Shown here: piece by piece, positions 11,967-23,075 of the stretch
Layout of the letters: every line of letters starts with the position of its first letter
Position numbering within the stretch: position 1 is the first letter of the stretch
Origin: Zygnema circumcarinatum
Lineage: Eukaryota > Streptophyta > Zygnematophyceae > Zygnematales > Zygnemataceae
Direction of reading: 5' to 3'
Length of the DNA stretch: 64,000 nt
Assembly (NCBI GenBank): GCA_037447605.1
Contig: CM074805.1
Span: 2,887,123-2,951,122 of the forward strand
Notes under the pieces: model-generated
Databases searched by the model: none
What the model was told of the DNA's origin: nothing
Seen by the model: only the letters and a program-made list of their open reading frames with translations
Translations under genes and position numbers: made by a program

Positions 11967-12906
11967 GGGTAGTGATATTTCCACCCCTTTTTTGGATCCA
12001 AACACCCCTTCCCGGCCGGGCAGATTTCAAAAGGATTAAAAACGGAAAATGCTTTTTTCACACCTTTTTGGAATCGATACCCACCTTCTTCCGTCGGCTG
12101 ATTTTATTTTTGCTAACCAAGCAAATGATACTCCGTCACTGCATTTTGAATACTGTATCCCGCCTCCCTGAATTTTTTTTTGAGGAAAAGAAATATCTGC
12201 CTGCCCGAATCCGCTCGGAGCGGAAGATCCGTCCGCCAAGAGATCGTTCGCGGGTGTCCGTCCTTCACACGTGTATGTCAATCGCAGCTGTCGATTCCCT
12301 CGCAGATCGCACCACTGCAGATCACCGTTCGGTCTGCAGCCGGGCTCGATCTCAGCGAATGGAAAGCGCCCACGAGTCCCGTCAAAGCCAGATCGCACGT
12401 GCGAGTGCGCGCGTTCCCTCGGCCCGAGATCTCGTTCATTGTCAGCTATCAACCAATCAACATTTGCCACGTGTTACATTTTTGACGTGGAATTTTTTTA
12501 TTGGTCTCAATGTACGAAATTGTGGGTTTCTCAAGTTGCGACCGTACGAAATTTGTACGAAAATATTTTTGAGACGACTTTGGCGGGATACGTGGGCACG
12601 TTCCATTCGCTGTGACCGAGCCCGGCTGCAGATCAAATAGTGATCTGCCGTGTTGCGATCTGCGAGGGAATCGACGGCTGCGATTGACCGCACGCGTGAA
12701 AAAAATTCAGGTAGGTGGGATATTCAAAATGGGGTGACGGGTTATCATTTTCCTTGTTTCGCAAAAATAAAATCTGCCGATGGAGGGTGGGTATCGATTC
12801 CAAAAAGGTGTGAAAAAGCATTTTCCGTTTTTAATCCTTTTTGAAATCTGCCCGGCCGGGAAGGGGTGTTTGGATCCAAAAAAGGGGTGGAAATATCACT
12901 ACCCTT
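11967..12906. mobile_element. fold-back element with inverted arms of about 0.4 kb
   Basis: The left arm begins GGGTAGTGATATTTCCACCC and the right arm ends with its near reverse complement at 12906. The arms pair over GGATCCAAACACCCC, the GCCCGGCCGGG stem, the AAAACGGAAAATGC segment, GGAATCGATACCCACC and, further in, CAGCTGTCGATTCCCTCGCA and GCAGCCGGGCTCG. Both halves also carry a CGAATGGAA/TTCCATTCG pair. No transposase frame is visible, so it would be non-autonomous. The open frames inside are by-products of the arms. Confidence 0.8.
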
Positions 12907-13077
12907 GATATTAGGAAAATGCTATTTACACGTTATAAAAGTACGATTTTAAAATTACTTTTATTAGTTTTTCTTTTTTCTTATTAGTTTTATCGGTGAC
13001 CTTCGCGGCTGCTTCTAGGCTGCGTTGTTGAGCGTTAGGCGTAGTTTTCCGCTCCTAGCTTTTTTCTGTTGTCATTA

Positions 13078-13234
13078 GGGGGTGTCAGACTTAACAAAAT
13101 CTTACGAAAAGCGTTACGAAAAAAAAGGTTACGAAAGTACTCCGCCGCAGAAGGATCGCGATTATACTGGAGTACTCGTTCTGATGTCAAACTTACGAAC
13201 ACGCGTACTGAATTTTTTTAAGTCTGACACGCCC
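13078..13234 (+). mobile_element. short MITE-like element, type A
   Basis: About 157 bp, with ends GGGGGTGTCAGACTTAACAA and TTTAAGTCTGACACGCCC. It has no coding capacity. Inverted or diverged copies lie at 13823-13979 and 63084-63225. It is non-autonomous by definition. The superfamily is not certain; TA or ATTA flanks fit Tc1/mariner- or PIF/Harbinger-like insertion. Confidence 0.8.
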
Positions 13235-13239
13235 TATTA

Positions 13240-13816
13240 GGGCGTGTCAGACTTAACAAAATGTTACGAATATCGAGTTTTTAGTATTACGAGAATCGAG
13301 GTTACTAAGTACTAAAAATCATCGCGCCCCCGAACCTAAACCGAACCGAACGGAAGTCAACTGTACTAAGTCGACGGGTCAACGTTGCGAAGATTGACCC
13401 GTGGGGTTTACTGAAATTGCATTTCTTCGCACGATTTTGTTCGCACCCAAAAGAGGCGCCGAAATGGACGTGCGAAGAAAATACTGGCGAAAATCGCGTC
13501 AACGTGACGTCATGGTTGTTTTCCCGGCTTCCCGCCCGCGCCCGCGCCCGCTCGTGACGCGCAACACGACACAACGACAAGCGGTCTCCGCGCGCCGCGC
13601 CGGCGCTGTTTCTAAGTCTAAGGGCCCCGCGCGAGGGCGAAGTTGCGAAGACGGCGTTTGGAGAAGTGCGAAGACGGCGATCGCGGAGTGCGAACAGGAC
13701 CGCGCCGCGAGTGCGAAAAACTAGGCTCGGGAATTTGAGTTTTACTGACGTTGACTCGAAATGTTACGAATATCGAGTTTTTAGTATTACGAGAATTTTT
13801 TAAGTCTGACACGCCC
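13240..13816 (+). mobile_element. MITE-like element, type B
   Basis: About 577 bp, with inverted ends GGGCGTGTCAGACTTAACAA and TTTTTAAGTCTGACACGCCC. Subterminal blocks (ATGTTACGAATATCGAGTTT, TTAGTATTACGAGAAT) occur at both ends. The GC-rich centre (13440-13720) has an open frame that is also open in the other copies but resembles no transposase I know. A full inverted copy is at 56459-57020 and a 5'-truncated copy at 57300-57716. Confidence 0.85.
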
Positions 13817-13822
13817 TAATTA

Positions 13823-13979
13823 GGGGGTGTCAGACTTCAAAAAATTCAGTACGCGTGTTCGTAAGTTTGACATCAGAACGAGTACTCCAGTATAATCGCG
13901 ATCCTCCTGCGGCGGAGTACTTTCGTAACCTTTTTTTTCGTAACGCTTTTCGTAAGATTTTGTTAAGTCTGACACCCCC
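13823..13979 (-). mobile_element. short MITE-like element, type A, inverted copy
   Basis: Near reverse complement of 13078-13234, including the TCAGTACGCGTGTTCGTAAG and AGTACTTTCGTAACC blocks. With the forward copy it brackets the type B element. The whole block 13078-13980 is flanked by ATTA on both sides (13074-13077 and 13981-13984). Confidence 0.8.
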
Positions 13980-14210
13980 TATTAGGTCCTTTGCGACCAG
14001 TTCCTTGTGGTTACCCATGCTAACTTCGTCCATGTACATTTGTGGCCTCGCCATCGTGAGATCAATGCCACTCCCATCCGAAATCCCCTTTCACAGTGAA
14101 AATTTATAAACTCCGTACAGCCGGCCATCCCTACTCACCGACTGCGCCCCTCCGACTGCGCCCCTCCGACTGCGGTAGCTGGGTTGACGTCGGCGTCGCG
14201 AGCAGCCGTG

Positions 14211-14214
<4 letters not shown>

Positions 14215-14286
<72 letters not shown>
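14215..14286. repeat. (ATGGGC)12 hexanucleotide repeat
   Basis: Twelve perfect copies of ATGGGC. It lies inside a spurious long open frame and is not evidence for a gene. Confidence 0.95.
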
Positions 14287-14341
14287 CAAATGCCCTCCGC
14301 TGGCGCCACAAGGCAGTGCCCTGACTACGGACTACTCCCTC

Positions 14342-14377
<36 letters not shown>

Positions 14378-14379
14378 CA
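14342..14379. repeat. (AGGC)n tetranucleotide repeat
   Basis: About nine perfect AGGC units, 56 bp downstream of the ATGGGC array. Confidence 0.95.
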
Positions 14380-14521
14380 CAGTCCAAACCCCGACTCGCC
14401 TCTGCGCCTGCAGGTGGGAGGCCCGACCTGCCAGAGAGGCGGCTGGCAGAAAGCGCGGAACTTGCCAATTTGCCGGGAATTGCACAGTCTGGAAATGCCA
14501 GCGCGCGTATTCAGCCTGCAG

Positions 14522-15690
14522 GATGAGTTCGCCGAATGGAGCTCCAGCAAAGTGGGCGAGGTGCTGGAGCAAAATGTGGAGAAATTCTACGCTTTTGGCT
14601 CCAACCTCGGGTTCCGATCCGCGGAGTTTGTGCGGCGCTACATCGACTGGCGCTCCCTGGAAGTGGAGCATTTAAGACCGTGGACAGGCCTGCCTCCCGC
14701 AGGCCTACTCGTTCAGTGCCTGCTTGGTGGTGCTTCTTCTCACTCGAGCCAGTTTTTCTGCCGATTGGACCGTCTACAGAAAGTTCATCTGGTAATGGAG
14801 CTCTGCCACGGAGGGGAGGTGTTCGACCGCATTCAGGAGCGTCGGCGGTATGCTGCTACACCCGCGGCATCATTCTCTGAGACATAAAGCCGGAGAACAT
14901 GCTGCTCGTCACGAGCCAATCCGACCCTGACGTCAAACTCGCGAACTTCGGGCTCTGCATCGTCTTTTGCTCAGGTGAGCCTCAATATGGTTTGCATGAA
15001 TTTCACTCTTGTCCATGTTCACAGTGAAGTAGGGCGGTCACGCCTGACTCTAAAGAGGTGGGTGGTTTTATGCAGAGAAAGTGAGCTTGCCGTTTAGCAC
15101 TAATGCCTATCAAAAAGTATCCTTGTGCTTACTGGCGTTGGCTCAGTAGGGTTTAACCTGTGAAGACGGCTTGGCAGGGCGCAAGATGGAGAGGCGATGT
15201 GGCAGCGCATTGTACATCGCCCCTGAGGTTGTGGAGCAGCGCGACGGCCCCGAGGCCGGCCTCTGGAGTCTGGGCGTCGTGCGTCACATCCTCCTCAGCG
15301 GCTCTCCGCCGTTACCCGGCCGCAGCCAGGAGGCCACCTTCGGGAGGATTAGGGCTGGACATGGAAAAAGTCATCTGGAAGAGCATATCGCCGGAGGCGA
15401 AGGACCTCGTCAGCAGACCCCTATGCCTGGATCCGTAGGTCCACATCACTGCCGGCCAAGCATGAAAAAAATAAAAATAAGGCCGTTCTATGACTATTCG
15501 CCTATTAGCCAGTCGAGATGGTTCAGAGTCTGAACTTGTACCATATCCTAAAATCAAATGTCCTTGGGTCAGTTGGTCGAAGCCCTCATCATCCAACGCA
15601 TGCTTGGTGAAATGATTTAAGCTCAACCAACCTCGTTGCTGTTTCCTGCAGGACACCCATGGATGTTGCAGGCCTGCCACGGTCAATACA
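14522..15690 (+). pseudogene. degenerate CDPK-like Ser/Thr kinase
   Basis: Pieces of a CDPK/CaMK-type kinase appear in order but are broken. VHLVMELCHGGEVFDRIQER (about 14788-14847) is followed by a frame change and a stop. DIKPENMLL with a Phe-Gly-Leu (ANFGL) motif follows (about 14885-14960) with a donor-like GTGAGC. Next comes CGSALYIAPEVVEQRDGPEA and LWSLGVVRHILLSGSPPL (about 15198-15310). A frameshift then moves to SPEAKDLVSRPLCLDP, and a GHPWM block lies near 15653. The catalytic-loop HRD is missing and the DFG Asp is changed to Asn. A preceding open segment (14522-14680) is not kinase-like and I do not recognise it. No EF hands follow. It is related to, but more diverged from, the intact kinase 4 kb downstream. 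Confidence 0.75.
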
Positions 15691-16329
15691 GGCTGCGAGA
15701 TCCTCTATTAATGTTGTATCTGTCGTCGTCGCTCAAGCACGTGAAACTCAACGAACAAGCAGCCCCTCCAAACCGAGAAGATCAAGCAAAGCTTATCTGC
15801 CGAGCAGACCGACCTCGCCCTTACTGTAACTCAGGAAACCTCTGCTGATGCCCGCGCACTCCTGCCTGCCTCCACTCTAAGCAAATGTGGACACCAGTTC
15901 TTCTAGTTCCGTCTCCTAACGCCTGTAACGGAGATGCAGTTTGAGCACAGCAGAGATGAAACCACGAATGTGGAAAGGCCGAAGCAGAGTTCGACGTGCA
16001 CCACAGTTTCTCAAAGCATTCTGACGAAGATGCAAAGCCGATTTTGAAGCTACTGATCAAGAAGTGGAGATCAGGTGGTGGATATGGACAAGCCATAGAA
16101 TGTGCTAGTGCTGAATTGCAACTTTATTTGGGAGCTGCAAGGATTGCAGTGTCCTTTCGCAGCGTCTTGGTCTTGTAAATTGATGAACTGGTCCAAGTTG
16201 TAGCGACCACGATAGCATCTGAGGTAGAAGCCTCCCTTTCAGAATTTTCAGAATTTTCTTCGCTTTAATTTTGGTCCAGCAAGAAGGATTGTCTGGAAAG
16301 CAGCGAAACCTGAGAGGTAAACATGGGGG

Positions 16330-16620
16330 AGGAGAAGGGGGGGAGAGGCCGGGGGGAACACGAAAACGAACAGGTTCACTGAGCCCATCTTGAATGTGCC
16401 GTACAGCAGCATGGAGGAGCAGTACGTGCTGGGCGAGCGGCTAGGGGCGGGCATGGCGGGCGTGGTGCACAGCTGCGTGGCGAAGAAGACGGGCGAGCGG
16501 CCATGCGCTGCGCCGCCGACGTGCGCCGTGATGTGCGTGCCGTGCTCGAGGACCAACAGATGCCGCCTCGGGGTGGGAGGGTGTGAGGTCCGAGGGAGAC
16601 AAAGAGAGAGTAGTAGGAGA
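16330..16620 (+). pseudogene. truncated duplicate of the kinase first exon
   Basis: It is nearly identical, in inverted orientation, to the end of exon 1 of the kinase at 19058-21084 ([20 protein letters not shown] and the following P-loop region). A deletion removes the codons for the ATP-binding Lys segment, and a second deletion removes most of the following helix. The match continues past the exon boundary into the start of intron 1 (GAGGACCAACAG, then GGGAGG/CGAGGGAGA). It therefore arose by DNA duplication, not from mRNA, and is not functional. Confidence 0.85.
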
Positions 16621-19057
16621 GGGAGGGCGGGAGAGGGGATTCCCATCCCCAGCCCCATGCTTAACAAAGCAATTACAATGCTGGTTATCTGTTGGAGAAA
16701 TACACCTTCATCAAGTAACTCTCACAGCCCACGTGCGAAATTTCAAGAAGCACCTTGAACTTGATCGTGTGTGTTATCGTTCAGGAGACTGCCAAATTAT
16801 GACGAGGCCCTCAACGGACAGGACGCAACTCACCCCAGCTGCAGGAGATGGTTACGGAAGTTTTGTAGAATGCAAATAATGCGGCCAATTCGGAGGTGGG
16901 GCTTGCCGTTCACTCAAATACGCTCTGGCGCCCCAAAGTGCACCAAGATTCGCAAAACCTGCACCACATGACTATGCGAGAAGTTGATAAAGGGGCAAAC
17001 ATCGCCATTTCTTTAACCGAGGCCCACATCGCTTCCCTTATCCGCTGGCGACTCATGTCTATTCACTCGTTTCTCTTTGAGCTTTGGCAGTACTACCTGT
17101 ACATATATTGGAGCGAATATTGTTTTTGTAGCAGTTCCTATATCTGAAATTCAAAATCCGTAGGTCAACCGAGTGCTCCTTCAAGGCGTTGCTTGCCAAC
17201 AATCTTAGAGAATAATGAAGAGAATATTGCAGTCATGGCATGCTTGCAAGTTGCAACAGTATGTGATGTGGTAATTGACTGATGATAATTGATGATGAAT
17301 TAATTGATGTGATAATTAAGTGTTTGAACGCAATAAAAAATGCAAGTGAAGTTAAGCCGGAGATCCTAAGTATCGATCCTCCAGTTTCGGACAAGACCTG
17401 ATTACTGCTTGAATGTTGATTGTATGAATACATTGATTACATATTAGGGAATGTCAGACAAAAAACGTCAGTATGGCAACCCCTATTATGGTTCTGTATA
17501 TAAATTGTCTACCTTACTCGTATCTCGGTCCCGGGTTGGTCACCGGTAGTTTCGTAAAGCGGCTGCCTCCTGTGCCAACTGCGAACCAAACTTCGTAACA
17601 TGTAACAATGGTGGTGTTTTTGTATGATTTGTTGCACCGAGCTTGACTCGCCTCTTCTCGTAGGACAAGCGCAGCGGCCGATAGACGGCCTGTGCTTGAA
17701 AAGGGCTTTCATCTTGGGTTGGTTTCTGCTGTCCGGCGAGCTAAACCTAAAGCAACTTCGCTTGTTACCTTCCTGCTTAAGGCTAGTGATGGAAAAAAAA
17801 AAAGCCTTCCTCGCGAGCTCTCACAAATTTTGGAAAACGTGGGTTCTGTCAGCAAATCCAAAGCCTAGTGGGCTGGACATGATGACAACCGACCTCCGTC
17901 TCCACCGCCTTCGGGTTCGGCTGCAGCTTCATGGTGCGCCCTTGAGCAGCGCTTCTCTACCAGCCACCTCATGCCTCTCTACCACCACCTGCATGGCTTC
18001 CTCCAGCGCTTGGGCAGGCCCAGGAATCCATGGCGCCTCCTGCTCTCAATCCACCGCAGGAAAAACGAAGGGGGGGTGCTCTTTTCAAGGGGGCTGCCAC
18101 GCTGGACCTTTCACAGGCTACCACGTGACAGTTATGCACAAGTGGCAGCCCAGGGTACCTCCAGTGCGTGAACATCCTGACATTTTCTCTCTCTTTCTCT
18201 CGCTCTCTCTCTCCCTCTCCACCATCCCCATCCATGTCTCGTTCCAATATAAATGTTTACATCAGTGTGCATAGAAACTAAGTCGACAATTGATTGAATG
18301 AATGACTTTTAGTATACACGAGTAGGATTAGTTCACCGGCCCTTCGTACAGAACGGGTTCCAAAGTGATCAACCCCAACAGCCGACGATGGCTAAAAAAA
18401 GAATGGTTATGATACTCTTCCACCAGCGCTAACTCCTCTGGTTATTCGGTTTTTTGCCAGCAGATTTCTACATTCCGCTTATCTTCTCCAAATGAAGATT
18501 GGACGAATTTATGATCAGCAAAAAATTGCTGCCCTGCAGTTGCATGTATTCCTTCAACTGAACTAGACCTAAACTTATTCAACAGTGGTTTTGGATATCC
18601 CTGAGTGCTAGTCGGGAAGTTGACCATTCGTCCCGACTACCAGAAGTCGTCGTAGGAGTGGAAGGCGGTAAGGAGTGGAACACGCAGTCAGTGATTTCGA
18701 GAAGATTTATAGACATGGCAGGGAGGCTGCAAGGAGCCGTTCCAGAAGCTCCTCAGAAAGAACAAAGAACGTTCCTTCTTTGTGCCTGTGTTTCGGCAGA
18801 TCGTTCTGTGTGATCGAATGCTGGAAGTTGAACTTCACTTGATATCATGTTGCAGCAAAAGTCTTTCTATGTTGCTATAGCCTGCAGAGAAGCCAAAATA
18901 GAGACGACTTAATGACATGTTCTTGCAGTTGACAGCTGACGACAAAATGCAAAGTCAACTCCTATTAAACAAGCGACCAAGAAGGAGGATACAGACAGGA
19001 GGGGAACTAGCCTCCTTGCCAAACAATTTCACCCACGTACCCTATGAATCAACGGGC
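16621..19057. other. intergenic, no gene seen
   Basis: Mostly AT-rich sequence with short open frames only. A CT-rich run lies at 18185-18225. An open frame at 17624-18274 has no recognisable domain and no supporting splice structure. The 3' UTR of the minus-strand kinase probably occupies the last few hundred bases. Confidence 0.45.
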
Positions 19058-21084
19058 TTACCGTACTTCTTGGTTTGATGCTCGATTAAAAAGATCAGGA
19101 GACCCAAATGCTCCCGAACGAACGGTGGGTGACTCCAGCGAAATTCGAGCCATGCGACTAGCTGGAATTCTTCTGCTATCAGACAATCCGCCGGTGGAAA
19201 GTCCGTCTTTTCCAGTTTGGCCAGTGACACGCGAAGATCTACTGCTGGGGGTGGCCGTGACAGCTGATGAAGCAGTTCCCGAGGTGTTGGGATGAGAAAC
19301 GCTGCCATTTGGGCTTCTGAATCGTTGAATTCTTGCCCTTGAAAGCGAAAACAACGGAAGGTGTAGCCTGCTTGGGCAATGTCGCTGCACCCACGGATGC
19401 ACTGCCACATCAAAAACACACGACCACACGAGCAGTTTAGAAAAAGAAGAAAGCAGACCAAGCCTCACGGCTAGAAGCAAACTTTACTTACTCTGCCCTA
19501 AGGGCGTGAAGCTTTTGCGGTTTCCTAACGTTCATGGCTGTTTACCTCGGGCCTCTTGCGGAGTGATTCTGCGGATGGGGTCCAGGATGAGCATTCGGCA
19601 AACGAGGTCCTTCGCCTCGCCGGATATCATCCTCCACGAGCCGCGTTCCACATCAAAGACGCCTGCTTTGATTTTCGTGAATATTCCTCCGAGTGTTTCC
19701 GACCAGAAAGGAGGCACCCCGCTGAGGAGTATGTACAGAATGACGCCTAAGCTCCACACGTCCGCCTCCAAACCGTATGGGCCGTCTATAACCTCCGGCG
19801 CCATGTAGAATCTGCAAACCAGTTTTAAGTAGTGTTACTTCACGCTTAAACTTTCAGAAGCGGAATCAATATACCCCACATGATCCCGACTCCGACTTCA
19901 AGGCGGAAACACCTACTGTGTTCCAACTGGCTCGCTCAGCTTCACGCCGCGTCGCACGAATGCCGCCTGCCCAAAGTCTGCCACTTTGATGGCAGTGTTG
20001 GAGTCGGCGGACGCCATGAGGATGTTCTCCGGCTTGAGGTCGCGGTGCATGAGGCCCCGCGCGTGGCAGTGCTCGAGAACGGAGAGGAGGAGGCGGCAGA
20101 CCGGCGCGGCCTCCTCCTCCCGGAACCGCTCGCGCAGCTCGATGCGTTCGAACAGGTCGCCGCCCTCGCAGAGCTCCGTGATAATGTGGACACTCTGAAG
20201 AAAGCCACAGACCCAGGGTCAGTGTTCCATCGTTGGACTTACATTAACTTGAATAGTTGATAAGAAAAACCTTCGCCTATACCGACAGTCTATTATTTAC
20301 CATACCATTGGTCATATTATATGATCGATCGCTCTATCCCCTCCTCTCTCCCGTCTCTCTTCTCCCTTCTCTCTTTCCCCATTTCCTCCTTTTCTCCCGT
20401 CTCTCCTCCCTCTTCTCTTTCCCCTCCGCTGTCTCGCCCTTTCTCTCCACCTTCCCCCCTACCGCTCTCTCTGTCTCTCCCTCGGCCCTCCCTCCCTCCC
20501 CCCCTTAGCGAGGCCTGCCTGACCTGGTGATCCTCGAGCACGGCGCGCATGTGCACGACGCCGGGGTGCGCGGCCGCAGTCCTCAGCGCGCGCACCTCCG
20601 TGCGCACGCGCTCCACGTCGGCGGCGCAGCGCATGGCCGCCTTGGGGAGCGTCTTGCAGGCGAGCCTCTCGCCTGTCTTCCTCGCCACGCAGCTGTGCAC
20701 CACGCCCGCCATGCCCGCCCCTAGCCGCTCGCCCAGCACGTACTGCTCCTCAATGCTGCTGTACGGCACATTCAAGATGTGTTCAGTGAACCTGTTCCTC
20801 TTCGTGTCCCCCGCAGCCTCCCCCCCCCTCTCCTCATCCTTCTTTACCTTCTCCTCCTTGTTATGTTTCTCTGCTTTGTCAGACCCTTCCTCCTTGATGG
20901 CTTTCTCCTCTTTGACGGGCTTCTCCTCCTCCCCGCCCTCCGCCGCCTGCACTACCTGCGGCTGCGCGCTGCGCATGGCGGCCGTGGGGCCCTCCTTGGC
21001 GGCGGCGGCGGCGCAGGGCGGCGACTGCGGTTGCGGCTGCGGCCTCCGCGCGGCGAGCGGCGAGAAGGCGGCGAAGCCGCGCAT
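19058..21084 (-). CDS. CDPK/PPCK-like Ser/Thr protein kinase without EF hands
   Basis: Predicted active protein kinase of 482 aa if the ATG at 21084 is used; an in-frame ATG at 21126 would add 14 residues. Exons on the minus strand: 21084-20524, 20194-19917, 19811-19546 and 19401-19058, with intron phases 0, 2 and 1. The N-terminus (1-98) is Pro/Gln-rich, then strongly charged (Lys/Glu). The kinase domain has a glycine loop GAGMAGVV (122-129), Lys144, HRDLKPEN (237-244), DFG (260-262), FYMAPE (281-286) and [20 protein letters not shown], typical of the CaMK/CDPK group. It ends with the HPWV motif, followed by a Ser/Arg-rich tail of about 100 aa. There is no autoinhibitory junction or EF hand, so calcium control is not expected. 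This resembles PEP carboxylase kinases and CDPK-related kinases. The substrate is unknown. Confidence 0.88.
20330..20515. repeat. pyrimidine-rich tract in kinase intron 1
   Basis: A CTCTCCC-type low-complexity run on the plus strand. In the kinase transcript it is a GA/GGGA-rich tract just downstream of the exon 1 donor. Confidence 0.8.
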
Positions 21085-22372
21085 GGCGGGCGGGCCGACC
21101 CACTCCGCCGCGCGGCGCCCCCTCATGTACGCCCAGGCGAGGCCGCTTCGGGTGGCACCTGCCGCCCGTGCGGGATGAGGTGGACGTACACGTGGCGAAA
21201 TCCTTACGATTCGTACACGCACCGACATATCCAATCCGACGGTGGCGCGATGCGCCATTGCACCGCCCGCCCGCCGCGGCAAAATGGCGGAGCCGACAAG
21301 CAGGGGTCATGTGTACGGAGATAAACAGACAAAACCGATTCTGCGGGCGGTTCCCCGGCGTAGAGAGCGGGCGAAAAACGACAAGCCGGGAACTCACATG
21401 CTAGGACAAAGAGGAGATTTGTCGGTGGAGGGATTTCGTACTTCCCGCGAGATACCGTACGATTGCCGACAATGGCACGTGCGAAGCGGTGGCGGTTACC
21501 ACGCGCCGCGCGCGACAAAACGGTCCAACTCTCCGCCACAACCGAGGGCCGCGCGAACCGCCCGCAAGGGCCCCATTATGGCGCCGCCACGTGGCACGCC
21601 GGACGCGGGTCGCCCCCGCGCCTGCGTCACCCGCAAAAGGTTGGAACTGCCGCCGGCGGTAACTGGCGGTCGCGTCTGCGTCCGCCACGTGTCCCATTTG
21701 AGCCTCCTCTGAATTCTGGGAAGCACATGCGGGGAAAGGTCAAAACCCGAGGGACCCAGCTGTTATCCCTACCGTAGGCCTCGTAGCTCTGACGTACGGT
21801 ATGCCAGAAATCGAGGCAGTAGGGCATGTCAAGCTTTGATGTTCTGTTACTGTAAGGGATATTTCGAAATCAGCACTTTTAACCTCTCCTTCTACTCAAC
21901 TGTGTAAACTATTTCGAGTTCAAAGGTTTCAAGAAATGTCAAAGATTGATACACCGTGGTTGGGAGGCAACGGCACCGACTAACTGGAGCAGTCGCATGT
22001 GTTACTCGTCTAGGCTGGGCCAATCAGAGTGTCCCAAGTCCAATGCGATGCCACGCGGCAATCTCGCATTGGTTCCACATGCGCCGCGATCGGCTGGCTG
22101 GCCGCGCCATGTGCCCGCCAGCGCGGCCGCCTGAGGCCGCCCCGCGCCCGCATGTGCCCCCGCTCACATGCGCCAAGCCGCGCGGCCGCGCCAGCTGGCG
22201 GCCCGAGGCCCTGTCCAGGGGTCTCCGGAGTGGCCGTACAGCGAGGCGGCGGGCGCCGTCACGTCACGGGACGGGACGGGCATGGAGGCGCTCAGTTCCG
22301 GAGCCCGCGGACTGCGTCCGTCCGTACCGGGGCGAGCGCAAATTCCGCGTTCTTGCGATTGTGGAACCATTA

Positions 22373-22571
22373 GAGGGAGTCAGACCTTGACCATCGCCAA
22401 ACCAATTTCGTAAGCCTGTCGGGCGAATTAAGATTGGCTAGGTACGCATTTCGGAGCGGCTGTGTACGGCGGAGCCGCGGATCCCGACCCGGAATTCGTA
22501 CACGAAACTTTGACTTTTAGTATACGGAATTCGGGAATTTCGTAAGCGATGGTCAAGGTCTGACTCCCCCT
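22373..22571. mobile_element. MITE-like element, type C
   Basis: About 199 bp. The inverted ends are GAGGGAGTCAGACCTTGACC and GGTCAAGGTCTGACTCCCCC, continuing into ATCGC/GCGAT. ATTA flanks both ends (22369-22372 and 22572-22575), as it does the stacked MITE block at 13078. The GTCAGAC core of its ends is shared with types A and B. Confidence 0.85.
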
Positions 22572-22599
22572 ATTATTGGAGCAACTATTTGGTCGACGA

Positions 22600-23075
22600 C
22601 GTCTTGCTGCCATTCGTTGGCGGTGCAGCCAACCATCGCCGATGGTTGCCACCATTGGTTGGCGGAGCACGGCAACCACATCGGATGGCAATGGTGGCCA
22701 ACTATAGCCTACTATAAGAAAGGCACCTACTTGAATAATAGATTTTTTTTGTTAAGTTGTTTCAATCAAAAGTGCATTTTATATTTAGTGGTGAAGCACT
22801 CCCTCTCTAGCGTAGGGTGGAGGTGTGGGAGCAAGTTTCTACAGATTTTTGGGATAATTTTGGTAGTGGTTTAAACCGCTGGCAATTATAGACAAGCACT
22901 GGATCCTTCCAGTGGTTGCCAACCATTGCCACATTTGCACCCATTGATTGGCAGACCAACTAACAATTTCCAATCCTTACAAACCATTGACGTTGGACCC
23001 AGCCAGCGATTGCCAATGGTCTGAATCACTCCTTGGCAATGGTTGCGAACCATTGGCCGATTGATTGGCCGTTGG
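22600..23075. repeat. cluster of CCAATGGTT/AACCATTGG words
   Basis: Words such as CAACCATCGCCGATGGTTG, AACCATTGCC, CCATTGATTGGC and GGCAATGGTTGCGAACCATT recur in both orientations, so the cluster is rich in short imperfect palindromes. Similar clusters lie at 42225-42490, 44455-44545, 55070-55320 and 55978-56135. Confidence 0.7.

Larger units (their letters stand above)
12995..14075 (-). repeat. dispersed repeat split by a MITE cluster
   Basis: The left part (12995-13077, GGTGACCTTCGCGGCTGCTT onwards) and the right part (13981-14075, TTAGGTCCTTTGCGACCAG onwards) join to match the uninterrupted copy at 55800-55970 and, in part, the one at 35490-35595. The 0.9-kb block between them is therefore an insertion. 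The right part holds the reverse of the CTCACGATGGCGA core. Confidence 0.8.

Noticed and set aside
14096-14887. 263-residue frame through the ATGGGC repeat
   Set aside because: It is open only because the hexamer and AGGC repeats lack stops. The kinase-like end belongs to a pseudogene.
17624-18274. 216-residue plus-strand frame
   Set aside because: No domain, ends in a CT-rich run, and no splice or UTR support.
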